A stretch of DNA of 64,000 nt from Chitinophaga qingshengii (GCF_014529935.1 NZ_JACVFC010000002.1:186001-250000), one strand, 5' to 3'; counted from the first letter of the stretch, positions 9,662-19,349 are shown. Made by a program: numbers and translations. The notes: generated from the sequence alone by a model not told the origin.

Positions 9662-12466
9662 TTAATAGTTAAACAACTGCTGTAATGGCAGAATAAAGTC
9701 CACCCGGTTCTGCGCATTGTCTATCGGATCTTTATCAAACAGGTGGCTGAACCGTACCCCACAGGTAAATGGCAGTGTATTACCGATGCGGGTATCCAGG
9801 AAAAGCTCCGCTCCGGCGGAAGTATAGCGGTTGTCCCGTTTGTTGACAAAATCCCGGGCCATACTGTAATCATAGAACAGATTACCGCGTACGCGGCTGA
9901 AATAGAGGATCTGTGCAAACCCCCAGTCCGGATAGGCTAACGGCAGGTGATAGTTGGCTCCTACCTTGTACACCCGGTCGTAGAAAGGGGTGTTATACCC
10001 TCTTGCATATACGAAGTTATCGGTGAACGTATAGTTAAAGTCGCGGTCGCGCTGCTGGTAAGCCCCCTGTAGCACGATATTATGATTCCGGGAGAAACCT
10101 GGCAGGTATTGATCGATACGGCCATAGAACTGTTCCGCAAACGGATTGCCCATAGAGTGGTTGTAATACAAGGCTATATACTGACCAAAGTGGCTGTAGA
10201 TGTTTTGTTTGGCTTTGATACGCATGTTACTGAATACCAGCCGGTTGCTCAGGTATTGCAGGTCGTTGCTCCTGAATTTGAAATTCCCTTGCGGGTAGCG
10301 GTGCAGGAGATTGTAATCACTACCGATCACCAGGCTGCGGCTGAATAAGCCGGAGGAAAGGTTCAGCGGCACAGACAGGCCGCCGTGCCAGGTCAACTCA
10401 TTCCAGTAGATACGCCCCAGGTTGGAGGTCAGGGTATTACGGTTGAAGATATAATCCACCCCGGTATTCAGGTAAGGGAACCAACCGCCAAAGGTAAAAC
10501 TGGCGCTGACATCGGAGTATCCTTCGTTCCGGTTATAGGTATATCCGATAGATGTGTTGGTGGTATTGAGAATGTTTTCTCCCAGCAGGGAGATGCTGTA
10601 GTTGGGATCATTAAAAGAAGGTACCCAGCTATGGAAATTAAACGGACGGGTAAAGAGCGCGTACCGCTTTACCGGGAGTGAATCGTGTGGCACGGCGTCG
10701 AGGATATTGGTTCCTTCTTTTGCAGCCGGCTGCAACCATTTGCTGTGCTGTGACTGTGCTACCGCCGTTTCCTTCCAGGCCGTTTTCAGCGGAGCGCGGT
10801 AGAGGCGGTACCCGGTAGTGGTAAACTCACTGAATACGAGGCTATCCTGCTGCGGCGCAGCGGCCATGTGCAAAGCACTGTTGCCCCGGTCGGTGACTTC
10901 GTAGGTTTTGTGATCAGACAACGTCAGTGCATATACGTTATTTACATCGCGGGTAGAAGCGGTGAAATAAACAGTATCGCCTTGTACGGCTGGTACGCCC
11001 AGTACTACAAAACTAAAAGGGGTGAGTTGGTTGGTTTCTCCCGTTTCCAGCGACTGCTGCACGAGTGCCATCTCTCCCTGTTGGTTACGGACCGCGCTGA
11101 TAACAGCTTTATCATCTCCCAAAAAACGGGGGAAGGTATAATACCAGTTATGTGGGTTAGGCAACACTTTATCAACCGCACCGGTATTAACATTGATGAG
11201 CTGAAGGCTATACTGCATATCCGGTGTAATAGCGGCCGCTATCACCCGTTGGCCGTCGGCGCTGATATCCGGAGAGAAAAATTTGCCCCGGGCAGATACC
11301 GTTTTCGTACGGCCGTTGCTGTTATCATGCACCCTGATAACGGAATAGTTTTTCCAACCCCAGCGGGTATCGAAGCGGGCGGCAGCCCATACGATGCGTT
11401 GATTGCGGTAACTGAAGAAATCATTATAAACGATGCCCGGCCTAACGAGGAGCTGTTCCCTGCCATCGCTGTGGAGGCGATAGATACCTGGCACTTTATT
11501 GTAGGCGTCTTTAAGCACGATCCATTCGCCCGGACCGGCAGCGTATACATATTTATAGTTGGTAACGGTGCGGCCGGAAGCAGTCAGCGGTACAGCCGGC
11601 GTAGTATCCGGACGGGCAGCATAGCTGTTCCACTGTGGCTGGTATTCTTCCAGCATAGCCTGGTAGAAGGCGGTGATATTTTTGCCTGTCCGTTTTTTCA
11701 GGCTATGGGAGAAGGGGTAAAAAAGGCCCCGGTAGCGCACCGCGTCGCTGGTAACCTCTTTCCAGAAATCGTTACCATAATGGTTGCGGCCGTAGGTGGA
11801 AAGCAGGTATCCCAGCGGGTAGTGGTCGGGAATGAAATCGCGGTAGGAACCGTTGCGGATTTTCATATAGTCGTACCGTTTACCCTCCAGCGACAGTGCC
11901 CTGAAACCATCGAAGAAGGCGGGCAGGCGGCCCCTCCCCTGCGGACTGAAAGCCGTTTCATTGATAACGGCATCGCCTTCCCAGAACCAGTTAGGCACTG
12001 CGATATTGGTAGCGGCAGCCTGGCCCAGTTGTCCGCCGAGTATGGAGAACACTTTGGACAGTCCCTGGCGGAAGTTCATATTTTGCAGTACGTGGCGGTA
12101 TTCGTGGAGAGCCAGTTGTTCTGTCCAGTTCAGGGAACCGAGGTCCTGCGAAGACGGAGACGGCGCCAGGTAGAACTCGGAGCGGAAGGGCCCGAGCTGT
12201 ACATAGCCGTTGGACTGCATGGTTTGGTTTTGCAGTACGATATCGACTTTCCGTTCCAGCGGACCGATAGAGGAACGGGTATTTTTATTCAGCCAGGTAA
12301 CGATATTGGCTACACGCTCACCTTGCGCGCTCATTCCTTTCGGGAAAATAACGCGCACCGTATCAGTGTTGATTTGTTGCCATTTCAGAGAAGGAGGGTT
12401 GCCCCCGAATTGCTGGGCGGCGGCGGAAGTTGACAATAATAACAGGAGCCAGAAGTAGTGACGCAT
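9662..12466 (-). CDS. Surface protein: gluzincin-like metallopeptidase domain, beta-propeller and C-terminal outer-membrane barrel
   Basis: The 934-residue protein has a signal peptide (MRHYFWLLLLLSTSAAAQ). Residues 115-165 hold a zinc peptidase motif, HEYRH (H121, E122, H125), with a later glutamate in PNWFWEGDAV (E163) as the likely third ligand. Residues about 280-600 show TolB/WD40-like repeats such as FFSPDISADGQRVIAA. The last 300 or so residues are alternating beta strands ending in an aromatic residue (QLFNY), as expected of an outer-membrane barrel. Family and substrate are unknown; a surface protease or processing factor is an inference. It appears to be a single-gene unit. Confidence 0.7.
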   Translation of the reverse strand: MRHYFWLLLLLSTSAAAQQFGGNPPSLKWQQINTDTVRVIFPKGMSAQGERVANIVTWLNKNTRSSIGPLERKVDIVLQNQTMQSNGYVQLGPFRSEFYLAPSPSSQDLGSLNWTEQLALHEYRHVLQNMNFRQGLSKVFSILGGQLGQAAATNIAVPNWFWEGDAVINETAFSPQGRGRLPAFFDGFRALSLEGKRYDYMKIRNGSYRDFIPDHYPLGYLLSTYGRNHYGNDFWKEVTSDAVRYRGLFYPFSHSLKKRTGKNITAFYQAMLEEYQPQWNSYAARPDTTPAVPLTASGRTVTNYKYVYAAGPGEWIVLKDAYNKVPGIYRLHSDGREQLLVRPGIVYNDFFSYRNQRIVWAAARFDTRWGWKNYSVIRVHDNSNGRTKTVSARGKFFSPDISADGQRVIAAAITPDMQYSLQLINVNTGAVDKVLPNPHNWYYTFPRFLGDDKAVISAVRNQQGEMALVQQSLETGETNQLTPFSFVVLGVPAVQGDTVYFTASTRDVNNVYALTLSDHKTYEVTDRGNSALHMAAAPQQDSLVFSEFTTTGYRLYRAPLKTAWKETAVAQSQHSKWLQPAAKEGTNILDAVPHDSLPVKRYALFTRPFNFHSWVPSFNDPNYSISLLGENILNTTNTSIGYTYNRNEGYSDVSASFTFGGWFPYLNTGVDYIFNRNTLTSNLGRIYWNELTWHGGLSVPLNLSSGLFSRSLVIGSDYNLLHRYPQGNFKFRSNDLQYLSNRLVFSNMRIKAKQNIYSHFGQYIALYYNHSMGNPFAEQFYGRIDQYLPGFSRNHNIVLQGAYQQRDRDFNYTFTDNFVYARGYNTPFYDRVYKVGANYHLPLAYPDWGFAQILYFSRVRGNLFYDYSMARDFVNKRDNRYTSAGAELFLDTRIGNTLPFTCGVRFSHLFDKDPIDNAQNRVDFILPLQQLFNY

Positions 12467-12577
12467 AAAAAATACGGATTACGATTGCGGTACTGAGCGC
12501 AGGACGAAAATATGTTTCTTTCTTAATATAAACATATTTAAATCCTGTGCGCTGTACCGCTGTTTCCGTACTTTATA

Positions 12578-14005
12578 TTAGCATTCGCTAAGACTGATCG
12601 GGATGTTGACAGCAAGGCCACCATCGGAGGTTTCCTTGTATTTGGAGTTCATATCCAGGGCAGTGTCCCACATGGTTTTCACCACTGCGTCGAGGGATAC
12701 TTTGGCCAGTTCGGGATTACTTTGGAGGGCCAGCTGGGAAGCCGTGATAGCTTTGATGGCGCCCATTGTATTTCTTTCTATGCAGGGGATTTGCACCAGT
12801 CCGCCGATAGGATCGCAGGTAAGGCCGAGGTGGTGTTCCATGGCTATTTCAGCCGCCATCAGCACCTGGCGTTGAGAGCCGCCGAGGCATTCCGTGAGTG
12901 CCGCAGCAGCCATGGCCGAGGAAACACCTATTTCCGCCTGGCATCCGCCCATGGCAGCGGAGATGGTGGAACGTTTTTTAAAGATGCTGCCTATTTCGGA
13001 GGCCGTCAGCAGGAACTGCATGATTTTATCGTCGTGCAGTCCATCGCAGAAAGCGATGTAGTATTGCAGTACCGCCGGGATAACGCCCGCGGCGCCGTTG
13101 GTGGGAGCCGTTACCACGCGGCCGAAAGAAGCATTTTCTTCATTCACCGCCAGGGCGAAACAGCTCACCCAGTCGAGCGTATAGCTGAAATGTTCGCCAC
13201 CGGCGCGGATCGCGTCTATCCAGGAACTATAATCAGTATAGGTGCGGCCTTTCAGCAGTTTTTTATTGAGAGCGGCTGCACGGCGGGCTACTTTCAGTCC
13301 ACCGGGCAGTTCACCGGTAGTATGGCATCCGCGGTAGGTACATTCCTGCATTACGCGCCAGATATTGAGTACGCCGGCGCGGGTTTCTGTTTCCGGTCTC
13401 CAGGCCAGTTCATTTTCCATGACCAGTTCGGAGATGCTGAAACCTGTTTTAATACACCACTGTAGCAGTTGACGGGCCGTATCGATAGGGAAAGGCAGGT
13501 CTACCGCGGTGGTGCCGCCGCCCATTTCGCCTTCCTGTACCACGAAGCCGCCACCGATAGAATAATAGGTCGCTGCACGTTTATCGCCGTCGGCGAAAGT
13601 TACGAGGAATACGAGGGCATTGGGGTGGAAAGGCAGGGATTCTTCAAAGAGGAATTCGATATCTTCCACCGGATCAAAATCGATTTCATATTTACCGGCC
13701 AGCATCATTTTACGGGTGCGGCGCAGGTCATCTATTTTACTATTGATTTTATTGACGTCGAAAGTAACGGGGTCATCGCCACAGAGTCCCAGCAGTACGG
13801 CGATGTCAGTACCGTGGCCATGGCCGGTTTTAGCGAGGGAGCCGTAGAGCAATACCTGCAAGCCGGTTACGGCTGACAGTTTGCCGGCCACTTCCAGTTC
13901 ATGGAGAAAGCGCTGGGCGGCTCTCCAGGGGCCTAAAGTATGGGAGCTGGACGGACCTATGCCAATCTTAAAAATGTCAAAAACGGAAATACATTCGTGT
14001 GCCAC
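12578..14005 (-). CDS. sdaA: L-serine ammonia-lyase (single chain, iron-sulfur type)
   Basis: This enzyme deaminates L-serine to pyruvate and ammonia with a [4Fe-4S] cluster. The N-terminal beta-domain starts SVFDIFKIGIGPSSSHTLGP; the alpha-domain carries cluster and active-site cysteines in LTCDPIGGLVQIPCIERN and the conserved VTAPTNGAAGVIPAV. Both domains are in one 475-residue chain, as in many Gram-negative bacteria. No ATG is available in frame near the start; the first suitable codon is GTG at 14005, giving MAHECISVFD, which matches the family's beginning. Confidence 0.93.
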   Translation of the reverse strand: MAHECISVFDIFKIGIGPSSSHTLGPWRAAQRFLHELEVAGKLSAVTGLQVLLYGSLAKTGHGHGTDIAVLLGLCGDDPVTFDVNKINSKIDDLRRTRKMMLAGKYEIDFDPVEDIEFLFEESLPFHPNALVFLVTFADGDKRAATYYSIGGGFVVQEGEMGGGTTAVDLPFPIDTARQLLQWCIKTGFSISELVMENELAWRPETETRAGVLNIWRVMQECTYRGCHTTGELPGGLKVARRAAALNKKLLKGRTYTDYSSWIDAIRAGGEHFSYTLDWVSCFALAVNEENASFGRVVTAPTNGAAGVIPAVLQYYIAFCDGLHDDKIMQFLLTASEIGSIFKKRSTISAAMGGCQAEIGVSSAMAAAALTECLGGSQRQVLMAAEIAMEHHLGLTCDPIGGLVQIPCIERNTMGAIKAITASQLALQSNPELAKVSLDAVVKTMWDTALDMNSKYKETSDGGLAVNIPISLSEC

Positions 14006-14099
14006 TACATTATTGATTTACCTGTAAAAATAGGCCATTTAAGCATTCCGCTATTCAAGGATTTTGTTATTTTTTGGCAGAACGGGGTGGAAATGATAA

Positions 14100-14119
14100 G
14101 GGCTGACTTTCGTCAGCCC
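14100..14119 (-). terminator. Hairpin after the first FKBP gene
   Basis: An 8-bp stem, GGGCTGAC (14100-14107) with GTCAGCCC (14112-14119), and a TTTC loop just past the stop of the FKBP gene. The following T-tract on the minus strand is weak. Confidence 0.45.
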
Positions 14120-14126
14120 CGGAATA

Positions 14127-14603
14127 TTATTTTTTAACAAGATCTTTCAGTGTCACGTCGAACAGCAGTACAGTATTCGGCGGGATAGAGCCTGAGCCTC
14201 CCGGGCCGTAGGCATAGTAAGATGGCAGGAACAGTTTGATGCGGCCGCCTTTCCCGATCAGGGGAATACCGATTTGCCATCCGCCGATCACGCGATTGAG
14301 ATCGAATTTGATGCTATCGTTGCTATCGAAGGTTTTTCCATCGAGGAAGGTACCCAGGTATTTTACAGTTACGTTGCTGGTAACCGTTGGTTTATTGGCC
14401 ACATCGCCGCTGTCAATGATCTGGTAAAAGATGCTGCGGGGATCGTGAGAAGCCGTGATATTGTTCGTTTTCAGATAGTTGACAATGATGGCGCTATCTT
14501 TATCGAATTGTGCAATAGCATCGTAAGCCGGCGTGTTGTCTTTTTTGGAGCAGGCAGCCAGCAGTGCCAGCGCTATTCCTCCCAGTAGAAAAACTTTCTT
14601 CAT
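14127..14603 (-). CDS. FKBP-type peptidyl-prolyl isomerase lipoprotein
   Basis: The 158-residue protein has a lipoprotein signal (MKKVFLLGGIALALLAAC) and a C-terminal FKBP domain with VTVKYLGTFLDGKTFDSN, GGWQIGIPLIGKGGRIKLFLP and SIPPNTVLLFDVTL. FKBP domains isomerise proline peptide bonds and help envelope proteins fold. It lies 35 bases after a paralogue of the same layout, and the pair is probably one transcript. Confidence 0.88.
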   Translation of the reverse strand: MKKVFLLGGIALALLAACSKKDNTPAYDAIAQFDKDSAIIVNYLKTNNITASHDPRSIFYQIIDSGDVANKPTVTSNVTVKYLGTFLDGKTFDSNDSIKFDLNRVIGGWQIGIPLIGKGGRIKLFLPSYYAYGPGGSGSIPPNTVLLFDVTLKDLVKK

Positions 14604-14638
14604 TCCGTTGATATTGGATTATATAATTATACAAAAAG

Positions 14639-15124
14639 TTATTTGATATCCACCAATTTTACATCAGAGATGAGGATGGCGTTGGGTGGAATGATATTCG
14701 GTACGCCAATGGACCCGAAGGCGAGGTATGGCGGGATGTACAGGCGGATTTTACCACCTTTGGAAATTTTTGACAGTCCGATTTGCCATCCGGGGATATG
14801 ATTTTTCAGTTCCCGGTTATTAAAGTTGGTAACATCGAAGGAGGCGTCTACGATGGTACCATCTATGAGTTGATTGATATAGTCAACCGTGACAACGGAG
14901 GCAGCTTTGGCAAAATGGGTACTATCACCGGGGGTTAGTATCCGGTAGTACAGGCCTGAGGGGTCGCGTACAGCGATTTCGTTATGGGCAAAGAGATATT
15001 TTTGGATACGGGTATCTACTACCGCCATAGAGTCCATAGCCTGCATGTCGTCTGCTTTTTTGGAGCAGGAGAGCAATAACAATACAGGCAAACAGGCCAG
15101 GGCTATTTTCAGCAATAACTTCAT
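14639..15124 (-). CDS. FKBP-type peptidyl-prolyl isomerase lipoprotein (paralogue)
   Basis: The 161-residue protein has lipobox LLSC near residue 20 and an FKBP domain with VVTVDYINQLIDGTIVDAS, PGWQIGLSKISKGGKIRLYIP and NIIPPNAILISDVKLVD. It shares layout and about a third of its residues by eye with the next gene, so an old tandem duplication is likely. Some aromatic pocket residues differ from the neighbour, which may mean a different client range or weak catalysis. Confidence 0.86.
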   Translation of the reverse strand: MKLLLKIALACLPVLLLLSCSKKADDMQAMDSMAVVDTRIQKYLFAHNEIAVRDPSGLYYRILTPGDSTHFAKAASVVTVDYINQLIDGTIVDASFDVTNFNNRELKNHIPGWQIGLSKISKGGKIRLYIPPYLAFGSIGVPNIIPPNAILISDVKLVDIK

Positions 15125-15194
15125 TCAGTGTTAATTAAAATTTACCGGGGTATCAGTATAACGCCGTACCAGCGGGAAAGTTACAAGATAAAAA

Positions 15195-15224
15195 AAACTC
15201 CCGCAGAAATGTCTGCAGGAGTTT
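15195..15224 (-). terminator. Intrinsic terminator after groEL
   Basis: AAACTCC (15195-15201) pairs with GGAGTTT (15218-15224) and GCAG (15203-15206) with CTGC (15213-15216); on the minus strand a T-run of seven or more follows. Confidence 0.8.
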
Positions 15225-15246
15225 CTTTTTATTGTAAGGAGACTGA

Positions 15247-16884
15247 TTAGTAGTCCATGCCCATACCGTGGCCGCCACCTGGCATAGCAGGAGCTGCGGA
15301 TTTAGGTTCTGGTTTGTCAGCGATCACGCATTCGGTAGTCAGCAGCATACCAGCGATGGAAGCAGCGTTTTCGAGTGCGATACGGCTAACTTTAGTTGGG
15401 TCGATAACACCGGCAGCCAGCATTTTTTCATATACTTCAGTGCGGGCGTTGAAACCGAAGTCACCTTTACCTTCTTTCACTTTCTGTACTACGATGGAAC
15501 CTTCGATACCAGCGTTAGCAGTGATTTGGCGCAGCGGTTCTTCAACAGCGCGTCTGATGATCGCGATACCGGTTTGTTCGTCGTTGTTATCGCCTTTCAG
15601 TTTTTCCAGGGCTTCGATAGCGCGGATGTAAGCCACACCACCACCAGGAACGATACCTTCTTCAACAGCAGCGCGGGTAGCGTGCAGGGCGTCGTCTACG
15701 CGGTCTTTTTTCTCTTTCATTTCCACTTCGGTAGCAGCACCTACGTACAGTACAGCAACACCGCCGCTCAGTTTAGCCAGGCGTTCCTGCAGTTTTTCGC
15801 GGTCGTAATCGGAAGTAGTTACTTCGATTTGTGCTTTGATTTGACCGATGCGGGCCTGGATGTCTTTTTTCTGACCTTTACCACCTACAACAGTAGTATT
15901 GTCTTTATCGATGGTTACGGACTCAGCCTTACCCAGGTAGGTGAGGTCGGCATTTTCCAGTTTGTAGCCTTGTTCTTCGCTGATAACGATACCACCGGTG
16001 AGGGTAGCGATGTCCTGCAGCATGTCTTTTCTTCTGTCGCCGAAGCCAGGAGCTTTTACAGCAGCCACTTTCAGGGTACCGCGCAGTTTGTTTACCACGA
16101 GGGTAGCCAGTGCTTCACCTTCCAGATCTTCGGAGATGATTACCAGCGGAGCGCCTTGCTGTGCTACTTTTTCCAGGATGTGCAGGATATCCTTCATAGT
16201 GCTGATCTTTTTATCGTAGATCAGGATGTAGGGATTCTGCAGTTCAGCCTGCATTTTTTCGCTGTTGGTGATGAAGTAAGGAGACAGGTAACCGCGGTCG
16301 AACTGCATACCTTCTACTACTTCCACAGTAGTGTCGGTACCTTTTGCTTCTTCCACAGTGATAACGCCGTCTTTGGTCACTTTTTTCATTGCTTCAGCGA
16401 TGAGTTTACCGATTTCGGAGTCGTTATTAGCGGAGATAGAAGCAACCTGTTCGATTTTTTTGTTGTCGTTACCAACTTTTTCGGATTGTTTCTTCAGGTT
16501 TTCAACGATTGCTTTAACAGCTTTGTCGATACCGCGTTTCAGGTCCATTGGGTTAGCACCGGCAGCCACGTTTTTCAGGCCTTCGCCGATAATAGCCTGA
16601 GCCAGTACGGTTGCAGTGGTAGTACCGTCGCCGGCCAGGTCAGCGGTTTTGGAAGCAACTTCCTTCACCATCTGAGCGCCCATGTTTTCGATAGCGTCTT
16701 CCAGTTCAATTTCCTTCGCAACGGTAACACCGTCCTTTGTTACGCCGGGAGCGCCGAATTTCTTTTCGATAACTACGTTACGTCCTTTAGGACCGAGGGT
16801 TACTTTTACTGCATCAGCCAGGGTATCAACACCCTTTTTCATTCTGTTGCGTGCGTCTATATTGAAGAATAATTGTTTTGCCAT
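15247..16884 (-). CDS. groEL: Chaperonin GroEL (60 kDa)
   Basis: GroEL forms the double-ring ATP-driven folding chamber of the cytoplasm. At 545 residues it is the normal length. Recognisable segments are VTLGPKGRNVVIEKKFG, the nucleotide-binding AGDGTTTATVLAQAI, the VVEGMQFDRGYLSPYF segment, and the flexible Gly/Met-rich tail ending GGGHGMGMDY. It follows groES by 55 bases on the same strand, so the two form the usual groES-groEL operon. No CIRCE operator was seen upstream. Confidence 0.98.
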   Translation of the reverse strand: MAKQLFFNIDARNRMKKGVDTLADAVKVTLGPKGRNVVIEKKFGAPGVTKDGVTVAKEIELEDAIENMGAQMVKEVASKTADLAGDGTTTATVLAQAIIGEGLKNVAAGANPMDLKRGIDKAVKAIVENLKKQSEKVGNDNKKIEQVASISANNDSEIGKLIAEAMKKVTKDGVITVEEAKGTDTTVEVVEGMQFDRGYLSPYFITNSEKMQAELQNPYILIYDKKISTMKDILHILEKVAQQGAPLVIISEDLEGEALATLVVNKLRGTLKVAAVKAPGFGDRRKDMLQDIATLTGGIVISEEQGYKLENADLTYLGKAESVTIDKDNTTVVGGKGQKKDIQARIGQIKAQIEVTTSDYDREKLQERLAKLSGGVAVLYVGAATEVEMKEKKDRVDDALHATRAAVEEGIVPGGGVAYIRAIEALEKLKGDNNDEQTGIAIIRRAVEEPLRQITANAGIEGSIVVQKVKEGKGDFGFNARTEVYEKMLAAGVIDPTKVSRIALENAASIAGMLLTTECVIADKPEPKSAAPAMPGGGHGMGMDY

Positions 16885-16939
16885 ATACTCTAACGATATT
16901 TAAAAGATTAGTTTTTAAAATACACAATCCAGCTTGTCA

Positions 16940-17221
16940 TTAAACGATAGCGAGGATATCAGATTCTCTCATGATCAGGTAGTCTTCACCGTCGATAGGC
17001 AGTTCCTGACCGGAGTATTTGCCATACAATACGGTATCACCTACTTTTACAGTCACCGGCTCGTCTTTTTTACCAGGACCGGCGGCTACCACGGTACCTT
17101 TAACGGGTTTTTCCTTTGCAGTATCCGGGATGATGATACCACCTGCGGTTTTCTCTTCAGCGGCTGCAGGTTTTACGATGATCCTGTCAGCTAATGGTTT
17201 AATACTTAATTTCTTAGCCAT
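16940..17221 (-). CDS. groES: Co-chaperonin GroES (10 kDa)
   Basis: The 93-residue co-chaperonin caps the GroEL ring. It has the N-terminal strand IKPLADRIIVKPAAAEEKT, the mobile loop AGGIIIPDTAKEKPVKGTV and the C-terminal DGEDYLIMRESDILAIV. It is the first gene of groES-groEL. A weak -7-like box CAATTTTG lies on the minus strand at 17308-17301, about 80 bases upstream, without a matching -33 element. Confidence 0.97.
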   Translation of the reverse strand: MAKKLSIKPLADRIIVKPAAAEEKTAGGIIIPDTAKEKPVKGTVVAAGPGKKDEPVTVKVGDTVLYGKYSGQELPIDGEDYLIMRESDILAIV

Positions 17222-17387
17222 AGTAGTTTTTATTTAAAGAAAGTAGTTTGATTGGTGATTGCTCCTTGCCACGAGAATTATGCCAAGGCAATTTTATGGT
17301 CAAAATTGCAGATTGTAAATGCAATGCAGGCCTTTATCACTGACAAATCATGACAGCCCACAGGAAAAAATGGCAGGAAACCATTTT

Positions 17388-17517
17388 TGAATTTAGATAT
17401 TTAGATATTTTATTATTTGTTTTTATAGCGAGAATCCCTTTGTTTCAGACAGGTCCTTTTATCAGTCAATGATCAAATGCCCAAATGATCAAATATCCAA
17501 ATTTTTGTCTAGTTTTG
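17388..17517 (+). promoter_or_regulatory. Intergenic region with A/T palindrome and nusB -7 box
   Basis: The 324-base gap 17222-17545 separates divergent groES and nusB. Near its nusB side lies a loose inverted repeat, an AATTTAGATATTT word near 17390 with AAATATCCAAATT near 17492-17504. A perfect TAnnTTTG box, TAGTTTTG, is at 17510-17517, about 30 bases before the nusB ATG. No good -33 element was found. The remainder holds nothing recognisable. Confidence 0.45.
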
Positions 17518-17545
17518 CGCCCTTATACCAGTTCTTTTTTATACG

Positions 17546-18475
17546 ATGATCAGTAGAAGAAATATCCGGGTAAAAGTAATGCAAACACTTTACGCCCTGG
17601 AAACGATGGAGCAAAGCACTATTAAGCCGGGCACGGCTACCAGACTTCTGAATGAGAAGCTGGATCAGACCTGCCAGATCTTTACCTACTTACTTTATTC
17701 AGTGGTACAGGTGGCGCAATATGCAGAAACCGATGCTCAGACGCGTGCTTCCAAACATTTACCCTCTGCCGAGGACCTGGCGGTGAACACCAAGATCGCA
17801 GGGAATGAATTCATTTACCAAATAACCAATGACAAAGGCTTTCAGGTAAATCTGGAACAGTGGAAAATGCGCCAGCTGACAGATACCGACCTGATTAGAA
17901 AGCTTTATAATATACTGGCCTCTTCCGACACGTACAAAGCTTATATTGCAGACGAGAGTCGCTCTAAAGCCGGTGAAAAAGAGATCCTGGAATATATTTA
18001 TAAAGAGATCCTCTCCAAAAATGAACTGTTTATCCAGCACATGGAAGACAACTTCCTTCACTGGAGTGATGATGAGGAAATGATGAGCATTCTGCTGGGC
18101 AACTATTTCAACAAGCCGCATTTGTTCAACTTTCTGCAACTGATCAGCAAGGAAAAACTGGATTATGCAAGGGAACTGCTGCTGACGGTGATCGACAAAA
18201 AGGAATACTGCCTGGAGCTGATCAAGCCTAAATTACAGAACTGGGACCCGGAGCGTATTGCGGCGGTAGACATGTTACTGATGGAAATGGGCGTTTGCGA
18301 GTTCCTGTATTTCCCGACTATTCCCACGAAGGTGACCATCAACGAATATATTGACCTGGCCAAAGCGTACAGCACGCCGCAAAGTGGTCAGTTCATCAAC
18401 GGTATCCTGGATAACATCCTGAAAGACCTTGAAAAAGAGTCGCTGGTACAAAAACAGGACCGTCCGAAAAAGTAA
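17546..18475 (+). CDS. nusB: Transcription antitermination factor NusB (long Bacteroidota form)
   Basis: NusB binds boxA RNA with NusE and prevents early termination in rRNA operons. The protein is 309 residues, about twice the enterobacterial length, which is usual in Bacteroidota. The N-terminus ISRRNIRVKVMQTLYALETM and the C-terminal NusB fold (DPERIAAVDMLLMEMGVCEFL, PTKVTINEYIDLAKAYSTP, GQFINGILDNIL) are clear; the middle is lineage-specific and helical. It starts a same-strand cluster with the DUF1573 gene and yajC. Confidence 0.92.
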   Translation: MISRRNIRVKVMQTLYALETMEQSTIKPGTATRLLNEKLDQTCQIFTYLLYSVVQVAQYAETDAQTRASKHLPSAEDLAVNTKIAGNEFIYQITNDKGFQVNLEQWKMRQLTDTDLIRKLYNILASSDTYKAYIADESRSKAGEKEILEYIYKEILSKNELFIQHMEDNFLHWSDDEEMMSILLGNYFNKPHLFNFLQLISKEKLDYARELLLTVIDKKEYCLELIKPKLQNWDPERIAAVDMLLMEMGVCEFLYFPTIPTKVTINEYIDLAKAYSTPQSGQFINGILDNILKDLEKESLVQKQDRPKK

Positions 18476-18513
18476 GTGGAAAGCAGTATTTTTAAGCAAA
18501 AACAACACTTTTT

Positions 18514-18966
18514 ATGAAAACACTGCTCTGTCTCCTTACCTGTGGCGCCTTTTTGATGGCTGCCTGTAACAATAACAAGCCGGCACAGGACAATGCCGCT
18601 TCCGCCGGTCAATCTGCCGCTTCCGGCACTACTGCTGAGTCCGGCAAAGCATCTGATCTTAATTTTGAAGAAAAGGTGCATAACTTTGGGGACATCGCCC
18701 AGGGTGAAAAGGTGGAATATTCCTTTAAATTTACCAATACCGGCAGCAGCCCACTGGTAATTGAGGATGCCATCTCCAGCTGTGGATGTACTGTTCCTGA
18801 ATGGCCCAAACAACCGATTAAACCCGGAGAATCCGGCTTTATGAAGGTAATATTCGACAGTCATGGGAAATCCGGCTATACCGAAAAGGAAATATCCATC
18901 AAAACCAACCGGGGAGGTGGTTATCAGGTAGGCCCTAAAATCCAGTGTAATATCATTACAAAATAA
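18514..18966 (+). CDS. DUF1573 domain lipoprotein
   Basis: The 150-residue protein has a lipoprotein signal (MKTLLCLLTCGAFLMAAC), a Ser/Ala-rich linker, and one DUF1573 domain of immunoglobulin type: FEEKVHNFGDIAQGEKVEYSF followed by the conserved SSCGCTVPEWPKQPIKPGE. These proteins are common in Bacteroidota; their exact job is not known. It sits 38 bases after nusB and 35 before yajC, the usual gene order in this phylum. Confidence 0.85.
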   Translation: MKTLLCLLTCGAFLMAACNNNKPAQDNAASAGQSAASGTTAESGKASDLNFEEKVHNFGDIAQGEKVEYSFKFTNTGSSPLVIEDAISSCGCTVPEWPKQPIKPGESGFMKVIFDSHGKSGYTEKEISIKTNRGGGYQVGPKIQCNIITK

Positions 18967-19001
18967 GCGCTGTATTAGGCAAACTTTTTAAATCAATTTA
19001 G

Positions 19002-19349
19002 ATGAACATCATGAACATTTTACTGATGGGACCGGCACAAGGTGGTGCACAAGGCGGTAGCCCAATGGTTTCTATCCTGTTTTTCGGCGGTATGATCCTG
19101 ATCATGTGGCTCTTTATGATCCGTCCACAAACTAAAAAAGCCAAACAACAGAAACAATTCATTGACAACCTGAGAGAAGGCGATAAAATCGTGACCATTG
19201 CCGGCATCCACGGTAAAGTGAAAAAAATAAACGACAACAACACCCTGATCATAGAGGTTAGTCCTGGTACCGCCTTTACAATCGAACGCTCTGCTATCAG
19301 CATGGAATACACTTCCGCTCAACAGCAGAAACCGGCCGAGACCAAATAA
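19002..19349 (+). CDS. yajC: Preprotein translocase subunit YajC
   Basis: YajC is a small membrane protein of the Sec holotranslocon that accompanies SecDF. It has one transmembrane helix (SILFFGGMILIMWLFMI) followed by the typical RPQTKKAKQQKQFIDNL and the cytoplasmic GDKIVTIAGIHGKVKKIND. It is about 115 residues; either ATG 19002 or ATG 19011 could start it. secDF lies close by on the other strand. It is followed by a strong terminator. The YbbR-like gene often found between yajC and coaE in Bacteroidota is absent. Confidence 0.93.
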   Translation: MNIMNILLMGPAQGGAQGGSPMVSILFFGGMILIMWLFMIRPQTKKAKQQKQFIDNLREGDKIVTIAGIHGKVKKINDNNTLIIEVSPGTAFTIERSAISMEYTSAQQQKPAETK

